Origin: an uncultured Paracoccaceae bacterium
Lineage (GTDB): Bacteria > Pseudomonadota > Alphaproteobacteria > Rhodobacterales > Rhodobacteraceae
DNA: 64,000 nt
Assembly: GCA_913060475.1 (NCBI GenBank)
Contig: CAJXSD010000011.1
Location: 1-64,000 of the forward strand
Reading direction: 5' to 3'
The notes under the pieces are model-generated. The model did no database searches and was not told where the DNA came from. It was given only the letters and a program-made list of their open reading frames with translations. Made by a program: the position numbers and the translations under genes. The stretch's first letter is position 1. Each line of letters begins with the position of its first letter. Positions 9,045 to 18,284 of the stretch are shown in pieces.

Positions 9045-11834
9045 TTGAATATTCAGCCAACTGTGGACACATCACCCAAAGTGTCAGACGAAATCCGCAA
9101 AACGACCTGCTATATGTGCGCCTGTCGGTGCGGGATCAATGTCCACCTTAAGGACGGCAAAGTGGCCTATATCGAGGGCAACCGCGACCACCCCGTGAAC
9201 CAGGGCGTTCTGTGCGCCAAAGGGTCTGCAGGCATCATGCAGGTCACCGCCCCATCACGCCTGCGTGCGCCGTTGAAACGTGTGGGCGAACGTGGTTCTG
9301 GCGAATTTCAGGAAATTTCGTGGGACGAGGCGTTGCAGATTGCCACCGATTGGCTGCGCCCGCTGCGTGAAACAGCCCCCGAAAAACTGGCCTTTTTCAC
9401 GGGGCGCGATCAATCACAATCCTTTACCGGATTATGGGCGCAAATGTTTGGAACCCCCAATTTCGCAGCACACGGCGGATTTTGCAGCGTGAACATGGCG
9501 ACCGCCGGCATTTACACAATGGGCGGGGCATTTTGGGAATTTGGCCAACCCGATTGGGACCACACCAAATTGTTCATGCTGTTTGGCGTTGCCGAAGATC
9601 ATGACAGCAACCCCATCAAAATGGGCATCGGCAAAATTAAGCAGCGCGGGGCACGCGTGATCGGGGTAAACCCCATCCGGTCCGGCTATAACGCGGTGGC
9701 GGATGATTGGGTGGGTATCACACCTGGAACCGACGGGCGGTTTATCCTGTCGTTGATTTATTGTTTGATCGAGGCGGGCAAAATCGATCTGACCTATCTG
9801 GCGCGGTTTACCAATGCGCCGGTTTTGGTGGATCCCGACACGGGATTGTTCCTGCGCGATGATTCGGGAAAACCGTTGATCGTGGACCGCACCACAAAAA
9901 CCGTGGTGGCATTCGATCATCAGGGCGCTGACCCCGACATTCGGGGCATGCATAATGGTGCGGTCACAGTATTTACCAAAATGATCGAACATTTCCTGGT
10001 TCCCGAAAACGCGCCCGAGGCGGTGGCCGATATCTGTGGAATTTCCGCAAAACGCATCCGCACCTTGGCCGCCGAATTGGCGCATGTGGCCTTTGATCAG
10101 GAAATTCGCCTGCCCCGTAAATGGACGGATTTCCGCGGCCATGAATATGACGAAATGATTGGCCGCCCCGTATCCATCCACGCCATGCGCGGGATTTCGG
10201 CGCATGGTAACGGGTTTCAAACCTGTCGTGCGCTGCATGTGTTGCAGATCATTTTGGGCACCGTGGAAACACCCGGCGGGTTCCGGTTCAAACCGCCCTA
10301 CCCAAAGCCATCCGAGATTCACCCTAAACCCCATGGTGATGCAACGCCCAATGCCCCGCTGAATGGCCCGCATTTGGGGTTCGTTCACGGGCCCGAGGAT
10401 TTGTTGATCGACGACACCGGACACCCCAAACGCATTGACAAAGCGTTCACATGGGAAAACCCCATGTCGGCGCATGGTCTGATGCATATGGTCATTTCAA
10501 ATGCCCATGCAGGCGATCCCTATAAAATTGGTACACTTTTCATGTATATGGCCAATATGAGCTGGAACAGTTCCATGAACACCAGTTCGGTGATGGATAT
10601 GTTGACAGATCGCGACGAAAATGGCGACTATGTCATTCCGCGGATCATCTATTCCGATGCCTATAGTTCGGAAATGGTGGCCTATGCCGATCTGATCCTG
10701 CCCGACACCACCTATCTGGAACGCCACGACTGTATCAGTCTGCTTGATCGTCCCATCTGCGAAGCGGACGCGGCCGCCGATGCCATTCGCTGGCCCGTGA
10801 TCGAACCCGACCGCGATGTCCGCGGGTTCCAATCGGTGTTGGTGGATCTGGGCGCGCGGTTGGGATTGCCAGGCTTTGTCAATGACGATGGCAGCGCAAA
10901 ATATGCCGATTACGCGGATTACATGATCAACCATGAACGCAAACCCGGCATCGGCCCACTGGCCGGTTGGCGCAGCGACGATGACACAGGGCGTGGCCCC
11001 GTGAACCCAGAACAGATCAACAAATACATTGAAAACGGGGGCGTTTGGGTCAAACATATTCCTGAAACGGCGGGCTATTACAAACCGTGGAACATGGCCT
11101 ATCAGGACTGGGCTGTGGAAACGGGCCTTTATGACAGTGCGCAGCCCTATCTGTTCCAGCTGTATGTCGAACCCTTGCAGAAATTCAAAAACGCAGCCAT
11201 GGGCCACGGCGATCATCAGCCGCCTGATCACATGCGCGATCGTCTGAAACAGGTGATGCACCCCCTGCCCATTTGGTATCCAACGGCTACGGTCGAAAAT
11301 GACCAGGACTATCCCTTGCACGCGCTGACACAACGTCCCATGGCGATGTATCACAGCTGGGGCAGCCAAAATGCGTGGTTGCGCCAAATCCATGGGATGA
11401 ACCCGATGTATTTACCAACCAAGGTTATGCGCGATCATGGGTTGCGCGATGGCGATTGGGCCAAGGTCACATCGCCAAATGGGTCCATTGTGGTGCCCGT
11501 GGCAGAAATGGCGGCATTGAACGAAAAAACCATTTGGACATGGAACGCCATTGGCAAACGCAGTGGCGCATGGGCCCTAGACCCCAAAGCGCCTGAGGCA
11601 ACCAAAGGGTTTTTGCTAAACCACCTGATTTCCGAACTGTTACCGGCCAAAGGCGATGGGATGCGCTGGTCCAATTCAGACCCCATCACCGGTCAGGCCG
11701 CATGGTTTGATTTGCGCGTCCGTATTGAAAAGGCACAGCCGCCGAAATCCAGCCAGCCCCAGTTTGGCACATTGAAATCACCCGTGGGCCAAGGCCCCAA
11801 AACCGTCACACGCAGCACCAAGGAGGGATCATGA
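9045..11834 (+). CDS. soeA: molybdopterin oxidoreductase, sulfite dehydrogenase SoeA type
   Basis: 929 residues, starting at TTG with a strong Shine-Dalgarno AGGGAGG six bases before it; no ATG fits. The N-terminal [4Fe-4S] motif is C22-x2-C25-x3-C29-x27-C57, directly at the N-terminus with no Tat signal, so the enzyme stays in the cytoplasm. Cys147 in HGGFCSVN lies where the molybdenum ligand is in related enzymes. The bis-MGD dinucleotide domain is at the C-terminus (PLHALTQRPMAMYHSWGSQN onward). With soeB and soeC this matches the SoeABC sulfite-oxidising enzyme known from Allochromatium and roseobacters, which oxidises sulfite (for example from taurine or thiosulfate) to sulfate and passes electrons to quinone. 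A polysulfide/thiosulfate reductase-like role is the alternative. Confidence 0.85.
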   Translation: MNIQPTVDTSPKVSDEIRKTTCYMCACRCGINVHLKDGKVAYIEGNRDHPVNQGVLCAKGSAGIMQVTAPSRLRAPLKRVGERGSGEFQEISWDEALQIATDWLRPLRETAPEKLAFFTGRDQSQSFTGLWAQMFGTPNFAAHGGFCSVNMATAGIYTMGGAFWEFGQPDWDHTKLFMLFGVAEDHDSNPIKMGIGKIKQRGARVIGVNPIRSGYNAVADDWVGITPGTDGRFILSLIYCLIEAGKIDLTYLARFTNAPVLVDPDTGLFLRDDSGKPLIVDRTTKTVVAFDHQGADPDIRGMHNGAVTVFTKMIEHFLVPENAPEAVADICGISAKRIRTLAAELAHVAFDQEIRLPRKWTDFRGHEYDEMIGRPVSIHAMRGISAHGNGFQTCRALHVLQIILGTVETPGGFRFKPPYPKPSEIHPKPHGDATPNAPLNGPHLGFVHGPEDLLIDDTGHPKRIDKAFTWENPMSAHGLMHMVISNAHAGDPYKIGTLFMYMANMSWNSSMNTSSVMDMLTDRDENGDYVIPRIIYSDAYSSEMVAYADLILPDTTYLERHDCISLLDRPICEADAAADAIRWPVIEPDRDVRGFQSVLVDLGARLGLPGFVNDDGSAKYADYADYMINHERKPGIGPLAGWRSDDDTGRGPVNPEQINKYIENGGVWVKHIPETAGYYKPWNMAYQDWAVETGLYDSAQPYLFQLYVEPLQKFKNAAMGHGDHQPPDHMRDRLKQVMHPLPIWYPTATVENDQDYPLHALTQRPMAMYHSWGSQNAWLRQIHGMNPMYLPTKVMRDHGLRDGDWAKVTSPNGSIVVPVAEMAALNEKTIWTWNAIGKRSGAWALDPKAPEATKGFLLNHLISELLPAKGDGMRWSNSDPITGQAAWFDLRVRIEKAQPPKSSQPQFGTLKSPVGQGPKTVTRSTKEGS

Positions 11835-12577
11835 CCTGTCTGCCGAAAATGACCGACAAAAAACTTGGTCTTGTGATTGATTTGGACACCTGCGTGGGCT
11901 GCCATGCCTGCGTGGTGTCGTGCAAGGGATGGAACACGGAAAACTATGGCGCGCCTTTGGCCGATCAGGATGCCTATGGCGAAATGCCCGTGGGGACATT
12001 CTTGAACCGTGTCCACAGTTACGAAGTGCAGCCCGAAGATGGCCTAGCCCAGCTGGTTCATTTCCCCAAATCCTGTTTGCATTGCGATGACGCCCCATGC
12101 GTCACAGTTTGTCCCACAGGGGCCAGCTATAAACGGACCGAGGACGGGATCGTTTTGGTCAATGAAACCGATTGTATTGGCTGTGGCTTATGTGCCTGGG
12201 CCTGCCCCTATGGCGCGCGTGAATTGGACGGCGTGGAAAAGGTGATGAAAAAATGCACCCTTTGCGTTGATCGGATTTATAACGAAAACCTACCCCAAGA
12301 GGACCGCATCCCGGCCTGCGTGCGCACCTGCCCATCAGGCGCGCGCCATTTCGGCGATCTGGGGGACCCCAACAGTGACGTGTCAAAACTGGTCGCCGAA
12401 CGGGGCGGCATGGATTTGATGCCCGAATTGGGAACCAAGCCGGTGAACAAATACCTGCCCCCGCGGCCCAAGGATCAGTTGTCATCGGACCAAACCCCCA
12501 CCCAAAGTTTGCAAGCACAGGCCGACAATCCAGCCGGATTTTTTGCATGGCTTGATCGCACATTGGAGAAATTGTAA
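11831..12577 (+). CDS. soeB: 4Fe-4S ferredoxin subunit SoeB
   Basis: 248 residues, overlapping soeA by four bases (ATGA). Four cysteine groups for four [4Fe-4S] clusters are visible: CVGCHACVVSCKGWN, CLHCDDAPCVTVCPTGASYK, CIGCGLCAWACPYGAREL and the split set CTLCVDR ... CVRTCPSGARHFG. This is the DmsB/NrfC-type electron-transfer subunit that passes electrons from the molybdenum subunit to the membrane anchor. The C-terminus carries about 50 extra polar residues after the last cluster. Shine-Dalgarno AAGGAGGGAT sits directly before the ATG, inside the end of soeA. Confidence 0.9.
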   Translation: MTCLPKMTDKKLGLVIDLDTCVGCHACVVSCKGWNTENYGAPLADQDAYGEMPVGTFLNRVHSYEVQPEDGLAQLVHFPKSCLHCDDAPCVTVCPTGASYKRTEDGIVLVNETDCIGCGLCAWACPYGARELDGVEKVMKKCTLCVDRIYNENLPQEDRIPACVRTCPSGARHFGDLGDPNSDVSKLVAERGGMDLMPELGTKPVNKYLPPRPKDQLSSDQTPTQSLQAQADNPAGFFAWLDRTLEKL

Positions 12578-13452
12578 TGCATCCAGCACCCTCAGTCATT
12601 TTGTTTACATCGCTTTCTGGTGTTGGCTTTGGCCTGTTGTTTTTTCTGGGGCTGGGTATGCCGGCGCCCTTGGGCCTGAATGCCTTCATTTTCTATGCAA
12701 TCGCCTATGCCTTTGCCGTGGGGGGATTGTTGTTTTCCACATTCCACCTGGGCCATCCCGAACGCGCGATCAAGGCGTTCACGCAATGGCGATCCTCATG
12801 GCTTAGCCGCGAGGCATGGTTGTCTGTGCTTGCGCTTGGCATGACGGGACTGGGTGCGGTTGCACAGATATTCTTTGAAACCCGGTTAGCCGTGGTATCC
12901 TATGCGGGCGCTGCACTGTGTTTGTTAACGGTATTTTCGACGGCCATGATTTATCGGCAATTGGCCACTGTGCCTCGTTGGCACACACCGATGACACCCG
13001 TATTATTCCTGACCTACGCCGTTGCTGGCGGGGCGTTGCTGTCAGGTCAGGTGGGCATTGCACAACCGGTATTGGGTCTGTTGGGGGCATTGCAAATCTT
13101 TGCTTGGATCCAAGGTGATGGCGCATTCGCACGATCGGGCAGCACGCTGGCGACCGCGACCGGTTTGGGCACAAATGGATCCGTGCGTGCGTTTGAACCC
13201 CCACACACAGGCACCAATTACCTGTTGCAGGAATTTGTTTATCTCGTGGGGCGCAAACACGCCGCGAAACTGCGATTGATTGCGATCATATTGCTATCGG
13301 GTTTGCCAATTGTGTTGCTGGTTTTGCCGTTTAACCATATGTTTGCGGCCTTGGCCGTATTGACGCATGTGGCAGGTGTTCTGGTATCACGCTGGCTGTT
13401 CTTTGCCCAAGCGGAACATGTCGTTGGCCTATACTATGGCAAACGCGGGTAA
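12577..13452 (+). CDS. soeC: DmsC-type membrane anchor subunit SoeC
   Basis: 291 residues, start overlapping the soeB stop by one base (TAATG). About eight hydrophobic helices; TFHLGHPERAIKAFTQWRSSWLSREAW is the conserved loop of DmsC/SoeC quinone-interacting anchors (histidine, proline and arginine near the quinone site). It anchors SoeAB to the cytoplasmic side of the inner membrane and hands electrons to the quinone pool. The unit ends here and converges on tRNA-Arg, 19 bases away. Confidence 0.9.
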   Translation: MHPAPSVILFTSLSGVGFGLLFFLGLGMPAPLGLNAFIFYAIAYAFAVGGLLFSTFHLGHPERAIKAFTQWRSSWLSREAWLSVLALGMTGLGAVAQIFFETRLAVVSYAGAALCLLTVFSTAMIYRQLATVPRWHTPMTPVLFLTYAVAGGALLSGQVGIAQPVLGLLGALQIFAWIQGDGAFARSGSTLATATGLGTNGSVRAFEPPHTGTNYLLQEFVYLVGRKHAAKLRLIAIILLSGLPIVLLVLPFNHMFAALAVLTHVAGVLVSRWLFFAQAEHVVGLYYGKRG

Positions 13453-13471
13453 TCCCAAGATAGCAGAGGTT

Positions 13472-13548
13472 TGGCGCACCCAGTAGGATTCGAACCTACG
13501 ACCTTCGCCTTCGGAGGGCGACACTCTATCCAGCTGAGCTATGGGTGC
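13472..13548 (-). tRNA. tRNA-Arg(CCG)
   Basis: 77 bases on the minus strand, CCA encoded in the DNA. Acceptor stem GCACCCA pairs with TGGGTGC, discriminator G; D-arm GCTCAGCTGGATAGAGT; anticodon stem TCGCC/GGCGA with loop CTCCGAA, giving anticodon CCG for codon CGG; T-arm GTAGGTTCGAATCCTAC. It lies between the converging ends of soeC and the suf operon, about 55 bases downstream of the sufS stop. Confidence 0.97.
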
Positions 13549-13602
13549 CTAGGGGTTCTATAGCCTGATCGCGGGGCAGTCGCAATCGGAAATCGCGGGA
13601 AT

Positions 13603-14823
13603 TTACCCCAAAAGTTCATGCGCCAAATGCAGGGCATCGATAAATGTATCGATGTCCGATTTGGTGTTATACATCCCCATTGACGCGCGACAGGTGGCCG
13701 TTAATCCCAGATGATCCAGCAAGGGCCCCGCACAATGTTGGCCTGCGCGCACTGCGACACCGCGTTTGTCCAAAATGGTGGAAATGTCATGCGCATGCCC
13801 TGCCCCATCCAGGGTAAAGCTGAAAATTGCCCCTTTGTCCGCAGTGGTGCCTTGGACGGTGACAAAATTCAATCCACGCAATTTTTCAACCGTATAGTCG
13901 CGCAGACTGTTTTCATGGGCCGCGATGTTTTCCATGCCGATCTGCATCATATACTCCAAGGCCACCCCCAAACCGATGGTTTGGACGATACCGGGTGTGC
14001 CTGCCTCAAACATCATGGGCGCGTCGTTGTAAATGACAGTGTCTTTGTGGACCTCTTTGATCATATCGCCGCCGCCCACAAAGGGGATCATTTCCGCCTG
14101 ACGATCAGGGTGGATATAAATCGCCCCCGATCCGGATGGACCATATAGTTTGTGGCCGGTGATCGCATAGAAATCGCAGCCAATATCGCGCACATTCACG
14201 GGACCATGCACCGCCGCCTGTGATCCATCCACCAAAACCGCAACACCGCGTTCGCGCGCGGCCGCACAAATGGATGTCACATCCACACGGCTGCCCAACA
14301 CATTTGACATATGCGTCACAGCAATCAGTTTCGTTTTCGGGCCAATCGCATCAATCACGGCCTGCGGGTCCAGATGGCCGGTTTCATCGATATCGACCCA
14401 TTTGATCACCACGCCCTGACGTTCGCGCAAAAAATGCCACGGCACGATATTGGCGTGATGTTCCATGACCGACAGGATGATTTCATCGCCCGCCTGCAAA
14501 TTTGGCATGGCCCATCCATAGGCGACCGTATTGATCCCCATTGTGGACCCAGTGTTTAACACAATGTCATCGTCCTGCGCCGCGCCCAAAAACCGCGCGA
14601 TAACCCCGCGCACGGATTCATATTTTTCGGTGGCCAGATTTGACAGGTAATGCAGGCCGCGATGCACGTTGGAATATTCCTGTGCATAGGCCTGGGTAAT
14701 GGCGTCAATCACAACCTGGGGTTTTTGCGCCGATGCACCGTTGTCCAGATAAACCAACGGCTTGCCATTGACCTGGCGCGACAAAATCGGAAAATCAGCC
14801 CGTATTTTTTCGACATCAAACAT
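13603..14823 (-). CDS. sufS: SufS cysteine desulfurase
   Basis: 406 residues from the ATG at 14823, which overlaps the stop of the YIP1 gene in a TGATG; a GTG one codon earlier would add one residue. PLP-dependent class V fold; Schiff-base lysine about 225 in AITGHKLYGPSG and the persulfide cysteine about 364 in RAGQHCAGPLLDHLGL, the short group II (SufS) loop. It removes sulfur from cysteine for Fe-S assembly on SufBCD. It is the last gene of the iscR-suf operon. No sufE or sufU acceptor gene is present in the window. Confidence 0.95.
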   Translation of the reverse strand: MFDVEKIRADFPILSRQVNGKPLVYLDNGASAQKPQVVIDAITQAYAQEYSNVHRGLHYLSNLATEKYESVRGVIARFLGAAQDDDIVLNTGSTMGINTVAYGWAMPNLQAGDEIILSVMEHHANIVPWHFLRERQGVVIKWVDIDETGHLDPQAVIDAIGPKTKLIAVTHMSNVLGSRVDVTSICAAARERGVAVLVDGSQAAVHGPVNVRDIGCDFYAITGHKLYGPSGSGAIYIHPDRQAEMIPFVGGGDMIKEVHKDTVIYNDAPMMFEAGTPGIVQTIGLGVALEYMMQIGMENIAAHENSLRDYTVEKLRGLNFVTVQGTTADKGAIFSFTLDGAGHAHDISTILDKRGVAVRAGQHCAGPLLDHLGLTATCRASMGMYNTKSDIDTFIDALHLAHELLG

Positions 14824-15389
14824 CACGATACCCCCACAAACAGCATGGTTAACATGCCCAATGCCATAACAGCCACAAAGGATCCAACCATAACCGCAAA
14901 GATGGATTTTAGTATGCCATCAAACCCATGCGCCACGCGCACCATATTGAACAGAATCCAGAATGAATACCACAACACAACAAATTGCATCACAGCCGCC
15001 AGTGGTAACAGGACCACGGACAAAATGCCCATCACGCATTGCATCAGGAATTGCAACCATTGCTGCCACGCCATCACAATCATGATCTGGTCAAACCCAC
15101 CCTGCCCACCGGCAATGCGGCCCACGGATTGAATGCCGATGGTGGATAAGACGGTGGCTGCAAAAATCATAACGGCCAATTGTATGGGGGATGTGACCAG
15201 CGGCATCCCCGGTTCCAATTCAACCATCGGTCCACCGCTTAGGTAAATGGCCACAACACTGAGGCAGACGGTAATCAGGAAAAACATAAAAATCGTCATG
15301 CGATCCAAGGACAGTGCCAACAACCGTTCCGCCGCCAACCGCGGCGCGAAAAAGGAAGTTTTCGTCAAGTTGATGATCATGTCCAACAT
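14823..15389 (-). CDS. YIP1 family membrane protein (distal copy)
   Basis: 188 residues from the ATG at 15389, which follows the TAA of the preceding gene by a single base; the frame is open further upstream but that part lies in another gene. Several hydrophobic helices and the pattern TKTSFFAPRLAAERLLALSLDR at the N-terminus followed by GIQSVGRIAGGQGGFDQI are like YIP1/DUF1282-type proteins found inside suf clusters of Rhodobacterales. Function unknown. Its stop overlaps the sufS start, so it is co-translated with the suf genes; a membrane link of Fe-S assembly is possible but not shown. Confidence 0.75.
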   Translation of the reverse strand: MLDMIINLTKTSFFAPRLAAERLLALSLDRMTIFMFFLITVCLSVVAIYLSGGPMVELEPGMPLVTSPIQLAVMIFAATVLSTIGIQSVGRIAGGQGGFDQIMIVMAWQQWLQFLMQCVMGILSVVLLPLAAVMQFVVLWYSFWILFNMVRVAHGFDGILKSIFAVMVGSFVAVMALGMLTMLFVGVS

Positions 15390-15390
15390 G

Positions 15391-15876
15391 TTAATCCATT
15401 CCCTTGGTCGATCTGATCCCTGCAACACAGGTCCGCAGCACAACCAAAACCCACAAGAGGCCAATAATCTGTTTCTGTAAACTGGGGCCGATAAAGCCCG
15501 CCACCAATCCATGCAGCAATAACACCGGAACAGCAACCACAAGCGACCAAAAAACAATCACCCGCATTTGCGCCGCGGTCAGATGTTTCACAAATGGGCG
15601 CGTGATCCAGTACAGGATCAGCGCAAGGCAATAAAACATCAATGGGGCCATAAAGATCCATCCCATCAGCGCGCCGCCCATCAGTTGCTGTAAATCCAGC
15701 GATTCCAGATGCGCGCGCCGTGCCAGTTCGGGCAGTGCCGCAATAAACCCCGCGACACTGGCCCCCATGACCATGGCCAGAGTTTTGCGTTCAGCAATGC
15801 CAGCAGCCCACATTTGGCGAAACACCACCTGTGGGCTGCGATAACTGCGGGTGATCGATTGGATCAGGGGCATCAA
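15391..15876 (-). CDS. YIP1-like membrane protein (proximal copy)
   Basis: 161 residues with four to five hydrophobic segments; overlaps the sufD stop by four bases (ATGA). N-terminus SITRSYRSPQVVFRQMWAAG is the amphipathic start common to the YIP1-like proteins next to suf genes. LMGGALMGWIFMAPLMFYCL and VVAVPVLLLHGLVAGF are clear transmembrane stretches. It may be a paralogue or partner of the next gene. No catalytic motif is seen. Confidence 0.7.
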   Translation of the reverse strand: MMPLIQSITRSYRSPQVVFRQMWAAGIAERKTLAMVMGASVAGFIAALPELARRAHLESLDLQQLMGGALMGWIFMAPLMFYCLALILYWITRPFVKHLTAAQMRVIVFWSLVVAVPVLLLHGLVAGFIGPSLQKQIIGLLWVLVVLRTCVAGIRSTKGMD

Positions 15877-17156
15877 CGTCTATGGCGTGTCAGCCACCCC
15901 TGCAACCGTTCAACGATCATTTCGCCCAGGTCCCGGTCTTCGATTTCGTCAACCGCCTCGCCCAGGAATGCAAGGGTCAGCAGATCGGTCGCCTCGCCCT
16001 GTGGAACACCGCGCGAGCGTAGGTAATACAGCGCCTCTTCGTCGATGGCACCCGATGTGGATCCATGCGAACAGGCCACGTCATCGGCATAGATTTCCAA
16101 TTCCGGTTTGGCCAAAAACTGGCTATCGTCATCTAACAGCAGTGATTGACTGATTTGATAACCATCGGTTTTCTGTGCATCGGGTTTTACCAAAATTTTG
16201 CCCTGAAACACGCCTGTGGCCCCGTTACGCAGCACTTTCTTAAACACCTGACGGCTTTCGCAATTGACGGCATCATGGGTGATGAACACGGTGTCATCAT
16301 GATGGAAATCGCCATCCCCCACGCAGGCCCCGGCAACGTGGGCTACGCCTTCGTCACCGTTTAGCCAAACGATACATTCATTCCGCGTCAAAACGCCATT
16401 GGCCGTCAGGGTAAATGTTTTGAACGTGCTTTCGGCACCCAGTTCGGCAAACATATGTGTGACCGCGCGGCGTTCATGATCGCGACCTTGGGTGCGGATG
16501 TGGTTCAGCGCGGCCCCGTCTGCGACAAAAGCCTCAAGCACTTTGTTAAAGCGCGCGGCCGCAGGTCCGTTTTCCAGGATGGTCAGCGATGCACCGGCCT
16601 CTAGTTTCACGACATGATGCAGTATCGCGTCCGAATTCACCGCGCTGTGTTCATAGATCAAATTCACCGGTTTACTGACGGCACCTGTGACATGGATCAA
16701 AACCCCATCCGTGGCAAAGGCCGTGTTCAACGCCGCCAAGGGACGTTGCACAGGTGATTGGCCTTTGGCCTCAAGCGTGCCATAGGCATCCTTGGCCCAG
16801 TGCAGATCTAGGTTTGCCACATCGGCCAGACGGTCAATCGTCAGATGTTCGCCGGACAAATCATCAGACCGATCCGCATCAAACACACCATCCACAAACA
16901 CAATTTTCAACCGATCGACACCGTCGAACATGGCAGGTTCTTGCGGGTCGAACAACGCGGCCTGCGGGACCTCTGCGCTGATCAGGGTTTCGGGGTTGGT
17001 ATATTTCCAATATTCATCGCGACGACCGGGCAATCCCATGGCCTGTACCCGCGCCAAGGCATCTGCGCGACACTCGGCGGGCCAACCCCCTTGCGGCAGG
17101 TCCATCCCCGCAAGACGCGCATCTGTTGCGTCGATCTTTGCCTGTGGTAATGCCAT
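15873..17156 (-). CDS. sufD: SufD, Fe-S assembly scaffold subunit
   Basis: 427 residues; start overlaps the sufC stop (TAATG). C-terminal SufBD beta-helix with the conserved CSHGSTSGAIDEEALYYLRSRG and the end motif LTLAFLGEAVDEI. SufD forms the SufBC2D complex, with a role in iron acquisition and cluster assembly. The divergent N-terminal region (about 1-150, including GRRDEYWKYTNPETL) is normal for SufD. Confidence 0.95.
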   Translation of the reverse strand: MALPQAKIDATDARLAGMDLPQGGWPAECRADALARVQAMGLPGRRDEYWKYTNPETLISAEVPQAALFDPQEPAMFDGVDRLKIVFVDGVFDADRSDDLSGEHLTIDRLADVANLDLHWAKDAYGTLEAKGQSPVQRPLAALNTAFATDGVLIHVTGAVSKPVNLIYEHSAVNSDAILHHVVKLEAGASLTILENGPAAARFNKVLEAFVADGAALNHIRTQGRDHERRAVTHMFAELGAESTFKTFTLTANGVLTRNECIVWLNGDEGVAHVAGACVGDGDFHHDDTVFITHDAVNCESRQVFKKVLRNGATGVFQGKILVKPDAQKTDGYQISQSLLLDDDSQFLAKPELEIYADDVACSHGSTSGAIDEEALYYLRSRGVPQGEATDLLTLAFLGEAVDEIEDRDLGEMIVERLQGWLTRHRR

Positions 17157-17911
17157 TACACTGCCTCCGCCAAGATGTCAGCATATCCGTTTTGTTCCAC
17201 CTCAAGCGCCAATTCAGGGCCACCGGTTTTGACGATACGGCCGTTGGCCATGATGTGAACCACATCGGGTTTGATATGATCCAACAAACGCTGATAGTGG
17301 GTGATCACCAAAAACGCACGGCCCTCGGAGCGCAGGGCATTCACGCCTTCGGATACCAATTTCATGGCATCGACGTCCAGACCACTGTCGGTTTCGTCTA
17401 GGATACACATCTTGGGTTCCAACATCGCCATTTGCAGGATTTCATTGCGTTTCTTTTCGCCACCAGAAAACCCAACGTTGACAGGGCGTTTTAGCATATC
17501 AGCGTCAATTTTCAGCGTTTTGGCGCGTTCGCGAACAACTTTTAGGAATTCGGCGGCGCTCATTTCCTCTTCGCCGCGGGCCTTGCGCTGTGCGTTTACG
17601 GCAGTGCGCAGGAATGTCATATTGCCCACGCCGGGGATTTCCACCGGGTATTGAAATGCCAAAAACAGACCCGCTGCCGCGCGCTCTTCTGGTTCCATGT
17701 CCAGAATATCTTCGCCGTCCAAGCTGGCGGCACCCTCTGTGACCTCATAGCCGTCTTTGCCGGACAGAACATAGGACAGGGTTGATTTACCCGATCCGTT
17801 CGGCCCCATGATCGCATGCACTTTGCCGGCCTCGACGGTCAGATCAACACCTTTCAGGATCTGCTTGTCTTCTTCTTCCAGTTTGACGTGTAGATTTTTG
17901 ATTTCCAACAT
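17156..17911 (-). CDS. sufC: SufC, Fe-S assembly ATPase
   Basis: 251 residues, full length. Walker A GPNGSGKST near 36-44, signature FSGGEKKRNEI, Walker B CILDETDSGLDVDA with the SufC-specific DETDSGLD, and the switch histidine in FLVITHYQRLL. It powers conformational change of the SufBC2D scaffold. It sits 35 bases downstream of the UPF0145 gene. Confidence 0.97.
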   Translation of the reverse strand: MLEIKNLHVKLEEEDKQILKGVDLTVEAGKVHAIMGPNGSGKSTLSYVLSGKDGYEVTEGAASLDGEDILDMEPEERAAAGLFLAFQYPVEIPGVGNMTFLRTAVNAQRKARGEEEMSAAEFLKVVRERAKTLKIDADMLKRPVNVGFSGGEKKRNEILQMAMLEPKMCILDETDSGLDVDAMKLVSEGVNALRSEGRAFLVITHYQRLLDHIKPDVVHIMANGRIVKTGGPELALEVEQNGYADILAEAV

Positions 17912-17946
17912 TTTTTCAATTCCTGTCTTGCGCCAGATGCGCCGAT

Positions 17947-18261
17947 TTATTCGATAATGACGGCGGTGCCGCTGATGGACACCATCAGCATGCTTTCGCC
18001 CACAACTTCGTAATCCAGATCAACCCCAACGATGGCGTTTGCCCCAAGGGCCAAGGCTTCGTCCTTGATTTCGGCCATTGCTGTTTGGCGGGCATCGACT
18101 AGCTTGCTTTCATAGGCGCCAGACCGGCCGCCAATGATATCGGTGACGCTGGCGAAAATATCGCGCACAAAGTTTGCACCCATGATCGCTTCGCCCACGA
18201 CCACACCTTTGTAATCGACGATTTTGCGACCCTCGATGGTGGGGGTCGTTGTGATGATCAT
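17947..18261 (-). CDS. UPF0145 (YbjQ) family protein
   Basis: 104 residues from the ATG at 18261, which aligns [11 protein letters not shown] with the usual start of E. coli YbjQ; an ATG 24 bases upstream (18285) overlaps the sufB stop in TAATG and could be used instead. Conserved [31 protein letters not shown] and [15 protein letters not shown] confirm the family. YbjQ proteins form pentameric rings and their role is unknown. Its place between sufB and sufC is a recurring Rhodobacterales arrangement as far as I recall; a role in Fe-S or metal handling is inference. Confidence 0.85.
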   Translation of the reverse strand: MIITTTPTIEGRKIVDYKGVVVGEAIMGANFVRDIFASVTDIIGGRSGAYESKLVDARQTAMAEIKDEALALGANAIVGVDLDYEVVGESMLMVSISGTAVIIE

Positions 18262-18284
18262 GCCTTGTGATTTATCCCAAACCA

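Noticed and set aside
9432-10487. Open frame of 351 codons antisense to soeA (and 10497-11393, 298 codons)
   Set aside because: Mirror frames of a GC-biased coding strand; no known domain and full overlap with a conserved molybdoenzyme gene.
14823-15557. 244-codon version of the distal YIP1 gene
   Set aside because: The first 56 codons overlap the preceding gene in another frame; the ATG at 15389 follows that gene's stop by one base and starts the recognisable protein.
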